A model generated the notes under the pieces. That model ran no database searches. It had not been told where the DNA came from and saw only the letters and a program-made list of their open reading frames with translations. Positions 26,501-38,290 of a stretch of DNA of 64,000 nucleotides are shown here, piece after piece. Origin of the DNA: Paragordius varius. Its lineage: Eukaryota; Nematomorpha. Position 1 is the stretch's first letter, and every line of letters starts with the position of its first letter. The stretch covers positions 5,146,001 to 5,210,000 of the forward strand of contig OZ176052.1 of NCBI GenBank assembly GCA_964247055.1, in the 5' to 3' direction. A program made the translations under genes and the position numbers.

Positions 26501-29500
26501 GCGTATTTCTAAAAAAATAAGATAAGCTGTTTTTTATCCGAACTGTAGGAAAAAGGCGCTTTCTATTATAAATAAAGGCATTGCTATGGGGTTAGAACCG
26601 GAACCGTTTTTGGTCGGGTTTCAAATTAATTTATTCTTTGGCTTCGGTAGTATACGGTTTTTAACCAAATAGTTTCGGTTCCATTTTTTTAATTGATAGC
26701 CTATTATATCGATTAAAATGTGGCAATTTTCACAAAATATTAGCATATCAACTATAAAAAATATGTTGAATATCGCTTTTTATGACTAACTAGTACGACC
26801 AGGACTCAAATTATTTATTAATATTAGAAATAAGGTTTACATTATGGATTAGGCTGAATCAGTATGTTTTAGAATAATATGATGTAATATCAGCAAAATT
26901 AATAATAAATTTATTAATGAATTTTCGTTAGATTCCTCTAACTTCTTCGGATCAACACAAAAATAAAATTAAAATAAAGATACAAAATTAAAATTATGAA
27001 ATATTTTATATAAATAAAGATGTATATCTATTTATAAAAAATTCCGTTATTGGGTTGATATGATAGATGAAAAATTTGTAGTTTACAAACTCAAATGTAA
27101 AGATTGCGATGATGTTTATATTAGACAGACCTAAAGAGGTATAAAAACTCGAATAAAAGATCACAAAACCGCAGAAAGAAGAAACAAAGTAAATGTATCG
27201 GCACTTGCGTATCAGGCACATAAGTATGGATACAAAATTGATTGGAATAACGTTGAGATATTAGATAAAGAATGACTCCAAAAGAAAGATTATTAAAAGA
27301 AATTTACTATATAAATAATGAAGATAAATTAATAAACCGACAAAAAGAAATCAATCATATCAACCCAATAACGGAATTTTTTATAAATAGATATACATCT
27401 TTATTTTTATAAAATATTTCATAATTTTAAATTGTATCTTTATTTTAATTTTATTTTTGTTGGTGATCCGAAGAAATTAGAGGAATATAACTAAAATTCA
27501 TTAATAAATTTATCATTAATTTTGCTGATATTACATCATATTATTCTAAAAGGTTTACATTGTCATAAAAGTTTTAAAATTTCGTAATATTTTACAAAAT
27601 CATTTTTTTGGTACCACGGTTTCATTCTGAATTTTTCAGAAGCGTGTTTAATATTTCTTTTGTAAGATTGTTTTTAAAAAGTCCAGGTTTACAAAATCGG
27701 TTCTGGTTTTAAACTTTCCAAACTTTAATTATTTGCCATATTTTATACGCTAATTTTTTGCAATAAAATAAAAGATAATATACAATTTGCCTCCAGTGTT
27801 TTATTAAATTTTCGTTTAAATAATCAATATTTTCATCATTTTATTTATTCTTACAATAAAATATTAACAGCATATAAAATGTTTTCATGTCATTTTTTTA
27901 TTCGTAATGCACCATTTTTATATAAAAATTAAAACAGCCATGCACAAAAAATTTAATTACATTTCCCATGAAAATTTTATAATCTTAATAATAAATAAAA
28001 AATAGATTTACAATCAAAGCCAAAACAATAAAAAAAATGTGTACAAAGTTTTAAAACAAATTTTACAAAAATATAAAGAAGGAGAAGATGTTTGCCCTTA
28101 TGAAATTACTAATGTTATACCGACATGGGCGAAACCTAAACCCATTTTAATGCATATTGAAAAGCAACCAGAACCAAATTCTACCGCTGAAAATACACTT
28201 ACAAAATCTGACAATGGGAAAAAGAGTATATCTAAATCATCAAAACCCGGTAAAAGTAGAAAGAAAAATTGTGATTTAACGGACACTAAACAACAAAATA
28301 TAATATCTTTCCTTGATAATAATGATACTGAACAATTGCCTAAATCCACAATTTTGAATGATAATCCTATTGAATGTGAACCTATAAGACAGCCAAACCA
28401 TGATAGCTCAATCAATCCTGATTATGTTGATGTCAAAGATAATCACTTAGCCTCAAAGCCACTCCCTGTTATTACACCAATTAAACAGGAAGATTTGCTT
28501 AAAATTACTACATTCAAAAGTGCAGCCAATATATTGAGTAATTATTTTAGAGTTTGTTAAATTTTTCGGTTTCGTAATTCCTGTAGGTAGTTATTCAAGA
28601 TTAAAAATTATATTAAAGGTAAGAATATATTCATTTTCTATAGATGTTACCGATAATGCCAAAACTCATACTAAATGCGAAGGAATAAATTGCCAAGTAA
28701 TGGATCCGATTGAAAATCGAGAATGTAATCCTAACGATTTTGACGACTTATTAGACCTGGAAGATTCGCCAATATTTCATGGCAAACAATGTCCAATAAA
28801 ATCGAATCTTGATAACGATTTTAAAAATGTCGATAACTCAAACACTGAACCAAATAAACCAGAATTAAATGCCAAGTCTACCAACACTGCTAATAATGTC
28901 ATTAAAACTCCATTAAAAGGGCAAAATTTATTGAATACTCCGGCAAAAATTCTAAATCATGAAGCAGACGCATTCTCAAATGATTCATTTGAAGAGGCGT
29001 TTTTATTATCGCCAGTTTTTCAGAGTCGTGGCATCAACGCTATCCAAACTAGTCAATATGTATCAAGGAATTTAAACAAAATTTTATCACAAAACTCTCA
29101 AACTTGTAATACCAATCTGGCTCACAATAATCAGCTTTCTCCAAATATATTAAAAACTTCCATCGAAAATGTCAAAGAACAAAAGAATAATGCTACGTGT
29201 GAGTCTTTAAAAGAACCAGACCCCAGAATGGGTGATCGGAGTCTTGATTTATTTGAAAGTTATTTTGCAAACAATGGAAAAAATAATAATGTTCATGATT
29301 CAAAAAACACCTTAAATAATGAAATAGATAAACTTAAAACTCATGAAACTCCAACAATAGAAAAACCTGCGGAATTAAGTCGGGGTAAAAAATCTATCGA
29401 TAGAGCTAATCAGAAAAGTACGACTAATAAAGAGGAACTTTTCCAATCGAATTTTGATTTGCTCTTTGAGGATGAAAACGAAGAGTATGAATGTTTAAAT

Positions 29501-32022
29501 AATATTCCTGAAAATAATTTGGCGGGTGAATCTTTGAACACTAATTTTTCTCCAAAAACATCAAATAATGGAAACAAAGCCGCAAATAGTCTTAACGAAA
29601 TAGTTGCCTCCAACTTTGACCTTTTCGACGAACAAGATATTGAATTTGAAAATTTAGAAAACATCCAATTCGAACATATTCCTTTTAATAGAATCAAAGA
29701 TAATGATGAGTCACATAAATTAGGTACATCATTTCATATGAAATTTTTTCCTCAAAATTCTATAGCAAATCATTTTTTAATAAATTTAGAAAGCAAAGTT
29801 ATTACACCTTTAAAATCATCATTTGATTTGGGACTGCTTGATGAAGATTGGGGTTGTATTCATAACAATAATAAAATGGATCATGATACCTCCATCTCAA
29901 TTCAAACAAAATATTTTAAGCCGTCAAAGAATATTTCCATTACCAAAATAAACGATATTACCAATAAATCATATCAAAACAGTCAATTGAAATGCTCGAA
30001 ATTTGTACCTGCAAAGTTTAGTACCCCTCTAGCTGATGGTAATTATAATTTAATACATTTCGCATTTGTTTAGTCCTACTTTTAAATTAAAACCATGAAT
30101 AAATTGATTGATGCGATTGGCTGTAAATCTGATTAAAATAAGGATTTAGCGTTAAAATGATGGTATACAAAAATTACTTTCATATTTATTTTAAATAAAA
30201 TTTGTTATTTAACCTTTTAGATTATTAATAAATAGAGGATAGATTTGGAAATTTTTGGTCCTTAGTAATCGACAGTGTAAAATTATATAATATTAATATA
30301 TTATACAATACATAAATAAATCGATTCAATGAAATAGTGAAACATTAATTTTATCTTAAAATGAAATATTTTATTTATTGAATCAGACAAACCCAAATTA
30401 TTCTTGAAAGAAGAACAAATATCCACAACCGAAAAAGCGAAGACCCCTACTAAGGTTTTTATTTGAACTTTTTTAGAAAAATGATTGGAGATCAATATTA
30501 TTAATTCAAACTATGGTTAATTAATCCTTATATATTATAATGTTTGATTCTTAATTGAGGAGTATCGCAGTTATTTTACTAATCTTACCAGATCTAGTGT
30601 GTTTTTTAATTTTATATGACATATGATGTGTTTAAGCATAATATGTTTAATTATATTATGGTAAAAGCTAATTATTCAAAAAAGAGCTTTTTTTCTGCTT
30701 AAAGCATGTTAATTCAAAAATATAAAGAGATTTCCATATTTTTTCTCATTTTGGAATCCAAGGCTCAATGCAATATATACATATAATTTTGGTTTATGAA
30801 ACGCCATAATTTGACATCACTCTAGTATCCATTTGTTATCGCTGTGCCATCGAATTTTTAGTCAATATTTCCATAGGTTCCATTTAGTACTATGTCTGTC
30901 GTAATCAGAGTGTGTGTGCGTAATTCTTGTAATATTGTTTTTTTGTAATGAAGGTATTTCCAATTTATTGTGTGTAGTTTTGGGGTTATTGTATTTTTTA
31001 TAATATTATAAACCAAGATTGTTGCTATGTAAGTTTGGTATTGGTTAAATTTGCAAATTATATGTATAAATCTTAATTAATCTCAATCAGCCGCAACGCA
31101 AATCACCTAATCGTAAACGCAAGAAAATTATTGATTTTAGTCATAAATTTGCGCGGCAGTTTTTGTGTACTCAAGCGGAGGTATCTAAAGATGACTTGGG
31201 CCATGACAATGATGAAGAATCAATAATAGATGATTATGAAGATTTGAAAGATTTCGTGGCATCTCAAGATATAAATGAGACCAATAAAGAAGGTTTTATA
31301 TTAACTTAAAGATGTGTGTATTTAGCAATAAATATCTTTAAATTTAGGTTTTTTCATTGAATCTTATTATTTTTTTCTAAAAAAGAATCAAAAATCAACT
31401 TTATGATAGAGTAATTGTGAAAAATAAGTAATGCTGTTTACAATAAGTTATTTTTTCCCCTTTATTAAATATAGTTTTTTATGTAAAAGCTTTCGTATAT
31501 ATTCTCAAGTAATTTTTTACTATGATTTTAGATGAAAGTGCAATGATGGGCATATATTTGGAATCTGTCAAAGATTGTCAAAAGAACGCACCACCAAACC
31601 GTTATATAATGAAACATCAATACATAACTGATGAATCTAAACAAAAACCAAATAAGCATGGTGGAAAACCATGCGTTAAGCAAAAGAAAAAGAGTGATAA
31701 AATATCTTTCATATATTCACAATATCCAACTACGCAGGAAAGAGCTGAGTCATATGAAATTGATAGCTTTTGTGTGGATGGCATGGATTCTCCATCCAAC
31801 GATCGCACAAATAATATTGAAAGTAATTTTTCTCTCTTTTCCGATACTGATTCCGATATAATCAACAGTTTGGACTCCCCTAACCAACATTCAAATGATT
31901 TATCGAATTCTGGTGTTCGACAAAATTGTCTAAAGAACAAAACTAAAACCAAAAAATATGTTAGATTAAAAATTGATTCATCACCGTCACAGAGAATGGA
32001 TATTTCGACTCATGTAACATAA
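20518..32022 (+). CDS. FANCM: FANCM-type DNA translocase, truncated C-terminus
   Basis: FANCM (Hef/MPH1 family) remodels stalled forks and anchors the Fanconi core and BTR complexes. Exon model: 20518-20655, 20685-20889, 20915-21087, 21427-21504, 21805-21810 (tentative), 21837-21995, 23094-23252, 23383-23490, 24404-24716, 25301-25615, 26078-26484, 28006-28537, 28644-30038, 30387-30454, 31091-31292, 31532-32022; 4749 nt, 1582 residues. Helicase motifs: LPTGLGKTF (I), [11 protein letters not shown] (II), LTATPGRDM (III), [15 protein letters not shown] (V), QRIGRTGR (VI). INPLLH-type core continuity is given by [13 protein letters not shown] at the start and [14 protein letters not shown] after motif VI. 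The long tail carries three FDL motifs (29453, 29615, 29822) like the RMI-binding MM2 box, and ends with the family blocks RKFARQFL-like and [10 protein letters not shown]. The ERCC4-like/HhH domain of vertebrate FANCM is absent. TGA at 24485-24487 lies in frame if exon 9 starts at 24404; a start at 24596 avoids it. Two introns are 29 and 25 nt. Confidence 0.88.
22097..22970 (+). repeat. tRNA-derived SINE copy, split by an inserted DNA element (FANCM intron)
   Basis: The 5' part (about 22097-22225: TAGGCGTGATGC, ATTTTTCCATCATCACTGTC) and the 3' part (about 22909-22966: CCCTTAATAAAAAA, CTAAACTGTATAT) each match the uninterrupted copy at 38101-38290. They are separated by about 0.68 kb of foreign sequence. 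Confidence 0.7.
22241..22897. mobile_element. TA-flanked DNA transposon relic inside the SINE
   Basis: The left end GTCAAAAGTTTCCGG and the inverted right end (ATCAAAAGTTATTACTGG read on the other strand) form short imperfect terminal repeats, next to TA on both sides. The right part (about 22775-22875, around AAAAATAAGACGCTAGTTTT) matches 34605-34715 on the opposite strand, so there is a second copy. A mariner-like origin would fit the TA, but no transposase is readable. Confidence 0.5.
24008..24289. repeat. hAT-type MITE in a FANCM intron
   Basis: Starts CAGGGATGGCCAACATC and ends with GTGTTGGACACCCATG, which is the inverted form of the start. Flanked by TTTTAATT (24000-24007) and TTTTAAAT (24290-24297), an 8-bp duplication with one mismatch. 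Internal words AATGCGGCTCGCGAAG are shared with the MITE at 60880-61194. Confidence 0.75.
26590..26700. repeat. Dispersed GAACCGG-rich repeat fragment
   Basis: TTAGAACCGGAACCG and TTTCGGTTCC ends recall similar words near 36296-36540 and 59290-59340. A low-copy dispersed repeat is likely; its limits are not clear. Confidence 0.35.
26844..27549 (+). mobile_element. Penelope-like element remnant: GIY-YIG endonuclease region between long inverted repeats
   Basis: AAGGTTTACATT occurs at 26832-26843 and 27550-27561 as a 12-bp direct target duplication. Inside it, 26867-27064 and 27354-27552 are about 198-bp inverted repeats with only a few differences (each contains ATTCCGTTATTGGGTTGATA or its complement). 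The 289-bp centre encodes a GIY-YIG-like endonuclease stretch recognised from [34 protein letters not shown] wording and a NR-Q-EINHI end, the type carried by Penelope-like retroelements. The copy is short, lacks the RT and is broken by a few stops; it lies in the 1.5-kb FANCM intron. Confidence 0.7.
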
Positions 32023-32264
32023 ATATGTGGGTTATGAAATTACCAGCGTGCAATGCAATTAATATCATTCTATATCATTTTCATTTATTATTAGTCATCC
32101 AAATAAATTTTTGTATTTTGAAACAAAATAATTTTTTACATGTTTATCTAATATGTGAGCATGAATAAATTTAAAATATTAAATATTAGAATGATATCAT
32201 CCCATTGTAAACGATTGTGAGGATATAATACTATGATCATATTCCATTATTTAGACTAGAGGTG

Positions 32265-32335
32265 CCAAAAACAAATGAATTTGCGGGCCGCATTTATTCT
32301 CAAAAACCCTTCGCGGCACATTCAAAAAATTAAAA
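32265..32335. repeat. hAT-type MITE end fragment
   Basis: AGAGGTGCCAAAAACAAATG followed by TTTGCGGGCCGCATTT resembles the left end of the MITE at 60880. The opposite end was not found. Confidence 0.4.
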
Positions 32336-32894
32336 TATCAATTTAAACATTTTTGCAAATCATGGAATTCTGTAATAATTTTGTAAATTTTTATATTTTT
32401 TGCGATCTTACATAATACAGTATGCATTTTAATGACCGCTTATTTCACATTATAGTTGGGCAATTCGCAACGCAGAAGTGTATAGAAAAAACAAAATATT
32501 GAATAAAAGAAAAGAAAATTTTTTTATTAGCATTTTGTTTTTTTTCCATACACCGTGTATTTTTCCGACAATCGGTGGCATTATGCGGGGAGAGGGACAT
32601 TTATTGTATTATGATCAATTTCTACTGGTAATTTTTAATTATATTAGAACGTTTAGGTTCCAGACTATTTACCTTTTATGTTTGTATAAAATATTTTTTA
32701 TTTTTATTATAAAATTATCGAGTATTATATTTAATATTGATACTAAAAAATCTTGATTAATAAGTTGCATTATGGTTTAGAGGTATTGAAATACTTTCGA
32801 GATCATAATTAAAACAATTATTGCTTTTGACAGTTTTATAAAAGTTTTAAAATATCACATTTTTCTCTGTATTTTTCAGAACAGTCTTGTTTTA

Positions 32895-33082
32895 CAGTAT
32901 GAATAAGTATACATTTCTACAAAGTTATTAATTATTGCCAAAAATACAACAAAGCGCAGTATTATTGGCTAATAATAGTAAAAAATGAAAAAATAACTAT
33001 AAACCAATAATACTGCCCTTTGTTGTATTTACTATTTGGCAATAATTAATAACTTTCTAGCAATGTATACTTACTCATACTG
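32895..33082. repeat. Palindromic Tc1/mariner-type MITE
   Basis: The left arm CAGTATGAATAAGTATACA and the right arm (CAGTATGAGTAAGTATACA on the other strand) are near-perfect inverted repeats extending about 80 bp, so the element is almost wholly a hairpin. TA flanks both sides (32893-32894, 33083-33084). A diverged relative is near 62640-62785. Confidence 0.8.
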
Positions 33083-33226
33083 TAATATAAAGTACTCATG
33101 CTTTTAACAAATAATACGATTATTAAAATATACATAACAATATATAAGCATGCCATAACACGTCTACAATTAATAATTCATTCATTAATTTTTTATGTTA
33201 AGTGCATACTTTCTGCCACTTAATTT

Positions 33227-33313
33227 GCCGAAATGAGCTTCAGTGGTCTGGAGTGCAGGCTTCAAACCTGTAGTCGTTTAAAAGCGAAGTGGTTCGATTC
33301 CACCTTTTCGGCG
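33227..33313 (+). tRNA. Selenocysteine tRNA, anticodon TCA
   Basis: An 87-nt gene, the length usual for animal tRNA-Sec without CCA. The sequence is closely similar to vertebrate tRNA-Sec: CAGTGGTCTGGAGTGCAGGC, then anticodon TCA at 33262-33264 in the loop CTTCAAA, then a long variable arm (AGTCGTTTAAAAGCGA) and the T arm GTGGTTCGATTCCAC. The extended acceptor stem pairs GCCGAAA with TTTCGGC and the discriminator is G. It reads UGA as selenocysteine with SECIS elements and eEFSec, so the genome probably keeps selenoprotein synthesis. Animal tRNA-Sec genes use upstream TATA/PSE promoters; the sequence before 33227 is AT-rich but no element stands out. Confidence 0.95.
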
Positions 33314-33318
33314 TTTTT
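33314..33318 (+). terminator. Pol III T-run terminator of tRNA-Sec
   Basis: TTTTT directly follows the discriminator base of the tRNA gene, a standard RNA polymerase III stop. Confidence 0.8.
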
Positions 33319-34570
33319 ATTACATTTTTGAAATGTGATTTATTAGATTTTTTACATTGTTATAAATTCGCAAAGGAATTTTTTAAGATTATTTTTTATA
33401 ACCATATAAATTTGAATATCTGGAACTTTAAAAATTAAATCATTTATTTCTAAAATTGTAAAATGAATTAATTTTTAAAAATACAAATGAACATAAATTC
33501 TGAAATGAATCTTATGCGGATGTTAAATCATTCAACAAATGCGCCGGAACTATTCCTTAATAATATTGTACAGCTAAGAATAACAAAAAAGTTTTTTAAA
33601 AATAATTAAATATGATCATTAGATATTCAATTAAATTTTTATCATTAATAAATTATCTTATATCAACTGTGCCGTGTCATATATTACTGAATTGTCGAAA
33701 CAATGATTAGTCTATCGCGTAAAATATTTTTGGTGAACCGATGATCAAAATATGGTACAAATGAAATTTTGAATAACTCAGACATATTAATCAAGACATT
33801 CTTAACTCTATCATTTTCAGGTAAACGATTTCGCTTCTGAAGATTTCTTTTTAATGTAAACGCCATTTATAAGGACACAATGACCTAAATATATATTTCT
33901 TTTATCGCGTATCAGCTGTAAATGGACTTAATTAAATTGAACTAGTCCTTTATTTTCCGAATTGTTTTCCAAAATTTTTATGTAGCGGCGTATTTTACAT
34001 AGAGCGGGGGTCTGTACAATGGCTAATTCTAAACTGCGCTTCATTAATCTACAACAATCAATTATTAAAGTTTCATGTGAGGGAAAAATCAGTTTGCATA
34101 TATATTTTCGGGTGCTTTTTGCGAAAAGTCTACACGTTATGGATGGGGTTAAAATAAGTTTTACAACCTTCATTTGGATAAATTATTGAATTCAATAGGG
34201 TAACCGTTTCCAGAAATATTACTATTTGGGATAACATTATCTAAAACAATTACACGAGTCGGACTGACAGCGGCCAATTTAAAAAGGGATCTATAATTCG
34301 GCCTATTTATAAAAAATCAAAATTTCCATCATACCGTTTTCTTAGAAAACTTAAAAGCAACATTACATATATTAATTATTATATAATTTTTCATAGAAAA
34401 CTTAAGAGCAACATTACATATAATAATTATTATATAAATTTTTATAACTTCTCAAAATCAACAGTTCAATGTATTAGGATACTTTCATAATTCATAGGTA
34501 TCTTATTAAATAACTTAGTTTTATAAAAACTAACACAAAAAAGTGTAGATTAGACACATATGAAGCGTAT
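33319..34570. other. Gene-free region after tRNA-Sec
   Basis: AT-rich, with a local near-duplicate of CTTAAGAGCAACATTACATA at about 34340-34425. No gene recognised. Confidence 0.4.
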
Positions 34571-34576
34571 ACTAGG

Positions 34577-35518
34577 ATAAGTCAAATACCGGTTTAAGTC
34601 GTCAGGGAAAAGTACACAGTCGATTAATTTGGCATACACGCCATTTTGTTCATCGACATTAAACAACAAACACACAATTGATTCCCAAAAACTAGCGTCT
34701 TATTTTTATCATTCAGTAATCATGTCCAATTTTGTACATGAAAAAAGATTTGCGGCTAGCTTTGCTTATAATCGATCAAAAGAAAAACGCTGCTGAAAGT
34801 TATAGTTGGTAGAAACATATGGTAAACAAATTTCAGAGATTAAACATGTAAAACTTGATTGTTGTGATTTGAATGTGAAAGAGAGTGGGTTCCAATCCAC
34901 ACAACTAAAAAGACGATCAAGTGCAACAGTTATTTTAGGATGACTCAACCCAAACTATACAACATTGGCAAAGCGTTTTATGTATCACAAAAACAATCAG
35001 TTGATGTCAAGGAGCAATGGAACGATTAAACAGTAAACGGGTCCCACAATATTTAATAAAAAATCGGTTTCAAAGTGAGTGAATCCAGTTATTTTCTCAT
35101 CGAATTGTGACGGTAGATTAGAAGTGGCTTTACTATGTAAATCCAAGGTGGAAAAATTGTTTTCACCTTGCAACGGTTCATTAACATCAAAAATTACTTC
35201 AGTAAGAAGACTATTGGCTGTGCGTGACACCAGAGCGGTTGTTATACCATTTACAGTTTAAATTCACCCTTGAACAAAATTATGTGTTTTTTAAGATTAA
35301 AAATTACCTATATTTTTTTATATTTTTAAAAAATAAAATTTCAAAAACTAACATAATACTGAAAAAATAATAATTTATGCCATAAATATATTTCTTATTA
35401 ATGATGAGGTATATTATCCCGAAAATAAATAATTTATTGTTAGGGTAAATTTGAATTGTTTAAGGGTTAAATTGATCGAGGCTGAATGAATAGTAAATGG
35501 TATATTAACTTTTGAATT
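34577..35518 (-). mobile_element. Second copy of the TA-type DNA transposon, carrying a nested MITE
   Basis: The left end AAGTCAAATACCGGTTT resembles GTCAAAAGTTTCCGGTTT of the 22241 copy. The segment 34605-34715 is the reverse complement of 22775-22875 with scattered changes. The far end AACTTTTGAATT near 35505-35518 fits the inverted terminal sequence and lies just beyond the family III MITE at 35245-35502, which therefore inserted into this element. No intact transposase frame. Confidence 0.5.
35245..35502. repeat. MITE family III copy with clear ends
   Basis: ATACCATTTACAGTTTAAAT at the left and GTAAATGGTAT at the right are inverted ends next to TA. Inside the right end are units of AATTTGAATTGTTTAAGGGT type as in the copies at 8348 and 60516. 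Confidence 0.75.
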
Positions 35519-36750
35519 TAGGTGAAAACGTTAATATACAATTCTACCGAACATATGATTTATATGCAATAATTGAAAAACGACCGGAGTAGCCAGAAGA
35601 CATGGCAAAGTGCTTTAGCTTGACAAAACTTTCAACACAGCAAACCAAACGATATATATCTTAAAATCGCTGATAGGAAATTCTTCCGCATCCGTTGTCC
35701 TCTCCTCTCCTGACCTGTTATCTGATTATTAATTCTTCACATTAATGAGATACACTCGCACACAGCAGCAGTTTAATAATTAACAAGATGTTGGAAAATG
35801 GCCTGACGATTTACCACAAAAAACAATCAATTTTTTTGGCATCTCAATCGTATATTACTAGGATGGGCAAAACGTGTAGATACCGATAAACAACATTTAA
35901 AGAAAAAAATAAATGACCTTTAATATTACGTATTTTAATAACCCGTCTAGTATATATTAGATTGTAAATACCAAAAAAACCTCTTTATATTAATAAATAC
36001 TAGTGATACATTAAAATCTAATTTAAATTTAAAACACCTATGTTTCGAACCTGCCCTCCAACATTTAAATATCAAACTTGCTATGGAAAACATAGTTTAT
36101 TTGCAAATGATTCCGGAACAAGAAAATAACAATTCATAATTTTATCACAAGTAGGATTTAAATTTAACATTGATATTACAATTGATGATATATTGTTTAT
36201 CCAAGAAATCAGAGAATGATTTTCTATTTATTCATCTTAAATAAAGTATAGAGAACTTACGACGGCACCAAATTTATATTCCGTATCTTCTTTGAAACTA
36301 TTTTTTATTTAATCTGTACCTTCGGTTTTGGAACCACTTTATAGGAACTAGAAAAATCGGTTCTCTATCTGACTTTGGAATTGCTTTTAAACCTTAATTT
36401 CAATTTTAAATTAATTACAAAGACGTAACATGTATTATAGATTGTTGGAAAATTTTAAACCTATAAAAAAGGTTAAGAATAAAACCAGTGAATTTAAATA
36501 AATAGAATTCGAACCGAAACTGAATCGTTCAGTTGTTTACAACATTAGATATACAAAAAACTGATGTATTACAAAAAACATAGGCCCTTCATCATCATAA
36601 TTAATTAAATTATACTTATTGTAAATATTTGATACTTAGTTTACGTTTGGGATAACTTCATACCCAGAGTTTTTTAATTTAATATATCTGATATAGCCTT
36701 TAACTTTTAGACTATCATTTTTTCTGTACGCAATCACTTCTGGAGGTAAT
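35519..36750. other. Gene-free, repeat-fragment region
   Basis: Contains GAACC-rich words near 36296-36540 similar to 26590-26700. No gene or RNA recognised. Confidence 0.4.
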
Positions 36751-36754
36751 TATT

Positions 36755-37215
36755 AATGCTAGAGCTCAATAGTATAAAAACCACCGTTTTGGGAGTGGTT
36801 TTGGTTTCAATTATCAAACCTTTTTTTCTGGATTAGATAAAAAACTTGGTATTTTTACAGTTTTTTTAACTTTTATAGTCCCAAATTCGTATCGCTCTAA
36901 AACATAATTGGATAAGACAATTGATATAAATCAATAAATAGTATTTTTTAAGTTAAAAGCTATCGAAGGTAAAATATTTATATTTTTCAAACATATTCTA
37001 CACTTATTTGCTTATTGTATTCACAAATTAAGAATTAAAGGAAAAAATGGCGGCGAAAAAGTTTAACAAGAGGTTTGCACAATTTTACATTTTCAAAAAC
37101 TTTCGTATGCAAAGGCTAGAGAAAGCATATAAATTTGGCTTAATGCTAAAATTATAATTTAACTTAAATTTTACAGCCTCAATGTTCAATATACAACCTC
37201 AAAAGGTAATGAAGT
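36755..37215. repeat. Degenerate copy of TTAA-type family II
   Basis: Words such as AGAGCTCAATAGTATAAA, AACATAATTGGATA and ATGGCGGCGAAAAAGTTTAA parallel, in order, the copy at 55984-58152. The ends are eroded. Confidence 0.5.
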
Positions 37216-38100
37216 GAGGACAAAATTAAAAAAAAATATTTTGAAAATTTATTTTAAATTTTTTGCCGCCATATGGATTTGTAATGAATCGATTGAAAAA
37301 AATGCTGATTAAAGAAAATAATTTATTAATGCATTTAATTATGTTTTGAAAAATAAACTATATTAATTATATCGAAAATTGAAATAGAATATACTAATAT
37401 TAAACAGTACCATAATTAAATAGATTATTCTCTTCTATCTATATAAAATAAGCTAATATTACAAATTTAAGCTTCCGAACCCTAACGAAGTGTTAAAATA
37501 AAATTATGTGATTTTAAGTTTAAATTGTGTAAAATATTATTTTTGAAGGGCGAAAATACAAAACATTTGACATCCTGGATTCAAACTAGAGTAGTTCCAA
37601 CCTCAGGCCTGATAATCAATTATTTCAAATATAAGAAATGTATTAATATTATTTGCTACATAACATTATCAAAATATAAAAAATTCAACCAAAATGGCTT
37701 GATATTTGGAACCTGAAGGCGAAAATTTAAGCAGCATAACTAAATTTAAAAATAATAAGATTAAATTATTTGTTAAATGTTAAATGTGATTATTACAAGG
37801 ACTAACAAAAATGATCTCAACCGCGTCGAACAAAGCCGTAAACAACACCGTTTAAATACCAATATATATCTTGATGTAATAAAAAAGAGCATAATTTTAA
37901 TTTAATTTCAAATAATTGCAGACTAGTCCCAGTCTGTGACAAAAATTGTACTTTGTTTATTTGATTTCAATTCCGTGAAAATAGTCAACAAATCAGAAAT
38001 TTTAAATGCTGTCGGTAATATAAATAAAACTAGAACTGTTTAAAATAAAGGGTTATACAATCAAACTTATAATTTTTTTACAAATTAACATGTTTTTTAT
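37216..38100. other. Gene-free region
   Basis: AT-rich with no features identified. Confidence 0.4.
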
Positions 38101-38290
38101 GAGGCGTGATGGTATAGTAGGTAGTGCGCCCAAATCTTACACTGCATGCCAGAGTTCAAACGGCGGTACGCAATTTTTCCATCATCACTGTCAGCCTTGG
38201 GCAGTTGAATGTTAAAGCCTTCACATGTCCGGATACTAATTAATTCCTTTTCCCTTAATAAAAAAGGATGGAGACTTTAAACTGTATATT
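38101..38290 (+). repeat. tRNA-derived SINE
   Basis: The 5' head GAGGCGTGATGGTATAGTAG resembles an A box and GAGTTCAAACG (38152-38162) a B box, at tRNA-like spacing. The body has TTTTTCCATCATCACTGTCA and the tail GACTTTAAACTGTATATTAT. A second, interrupted copy at 22097-22970 shares head, body and tail, which supports a real family. Confidence 0.75.

Noticed and set aside
26556-26595. Candidate FANCM exon after motif VI (acceptor AAAAAG before 26556)
   Set aside because: The exon at 28006 begins with [10 protein letters not shown], the exact family continuation, in the same phase, so the earlier candidate is unnecessary.
28538-28550. A 13-nt GT-AG intron (GTAATTATTTTAG) in FANCM
   Set aside because: Too short for known spliceosomes; the 106-nt intron 28538-28643 gives a better phase and continuation.
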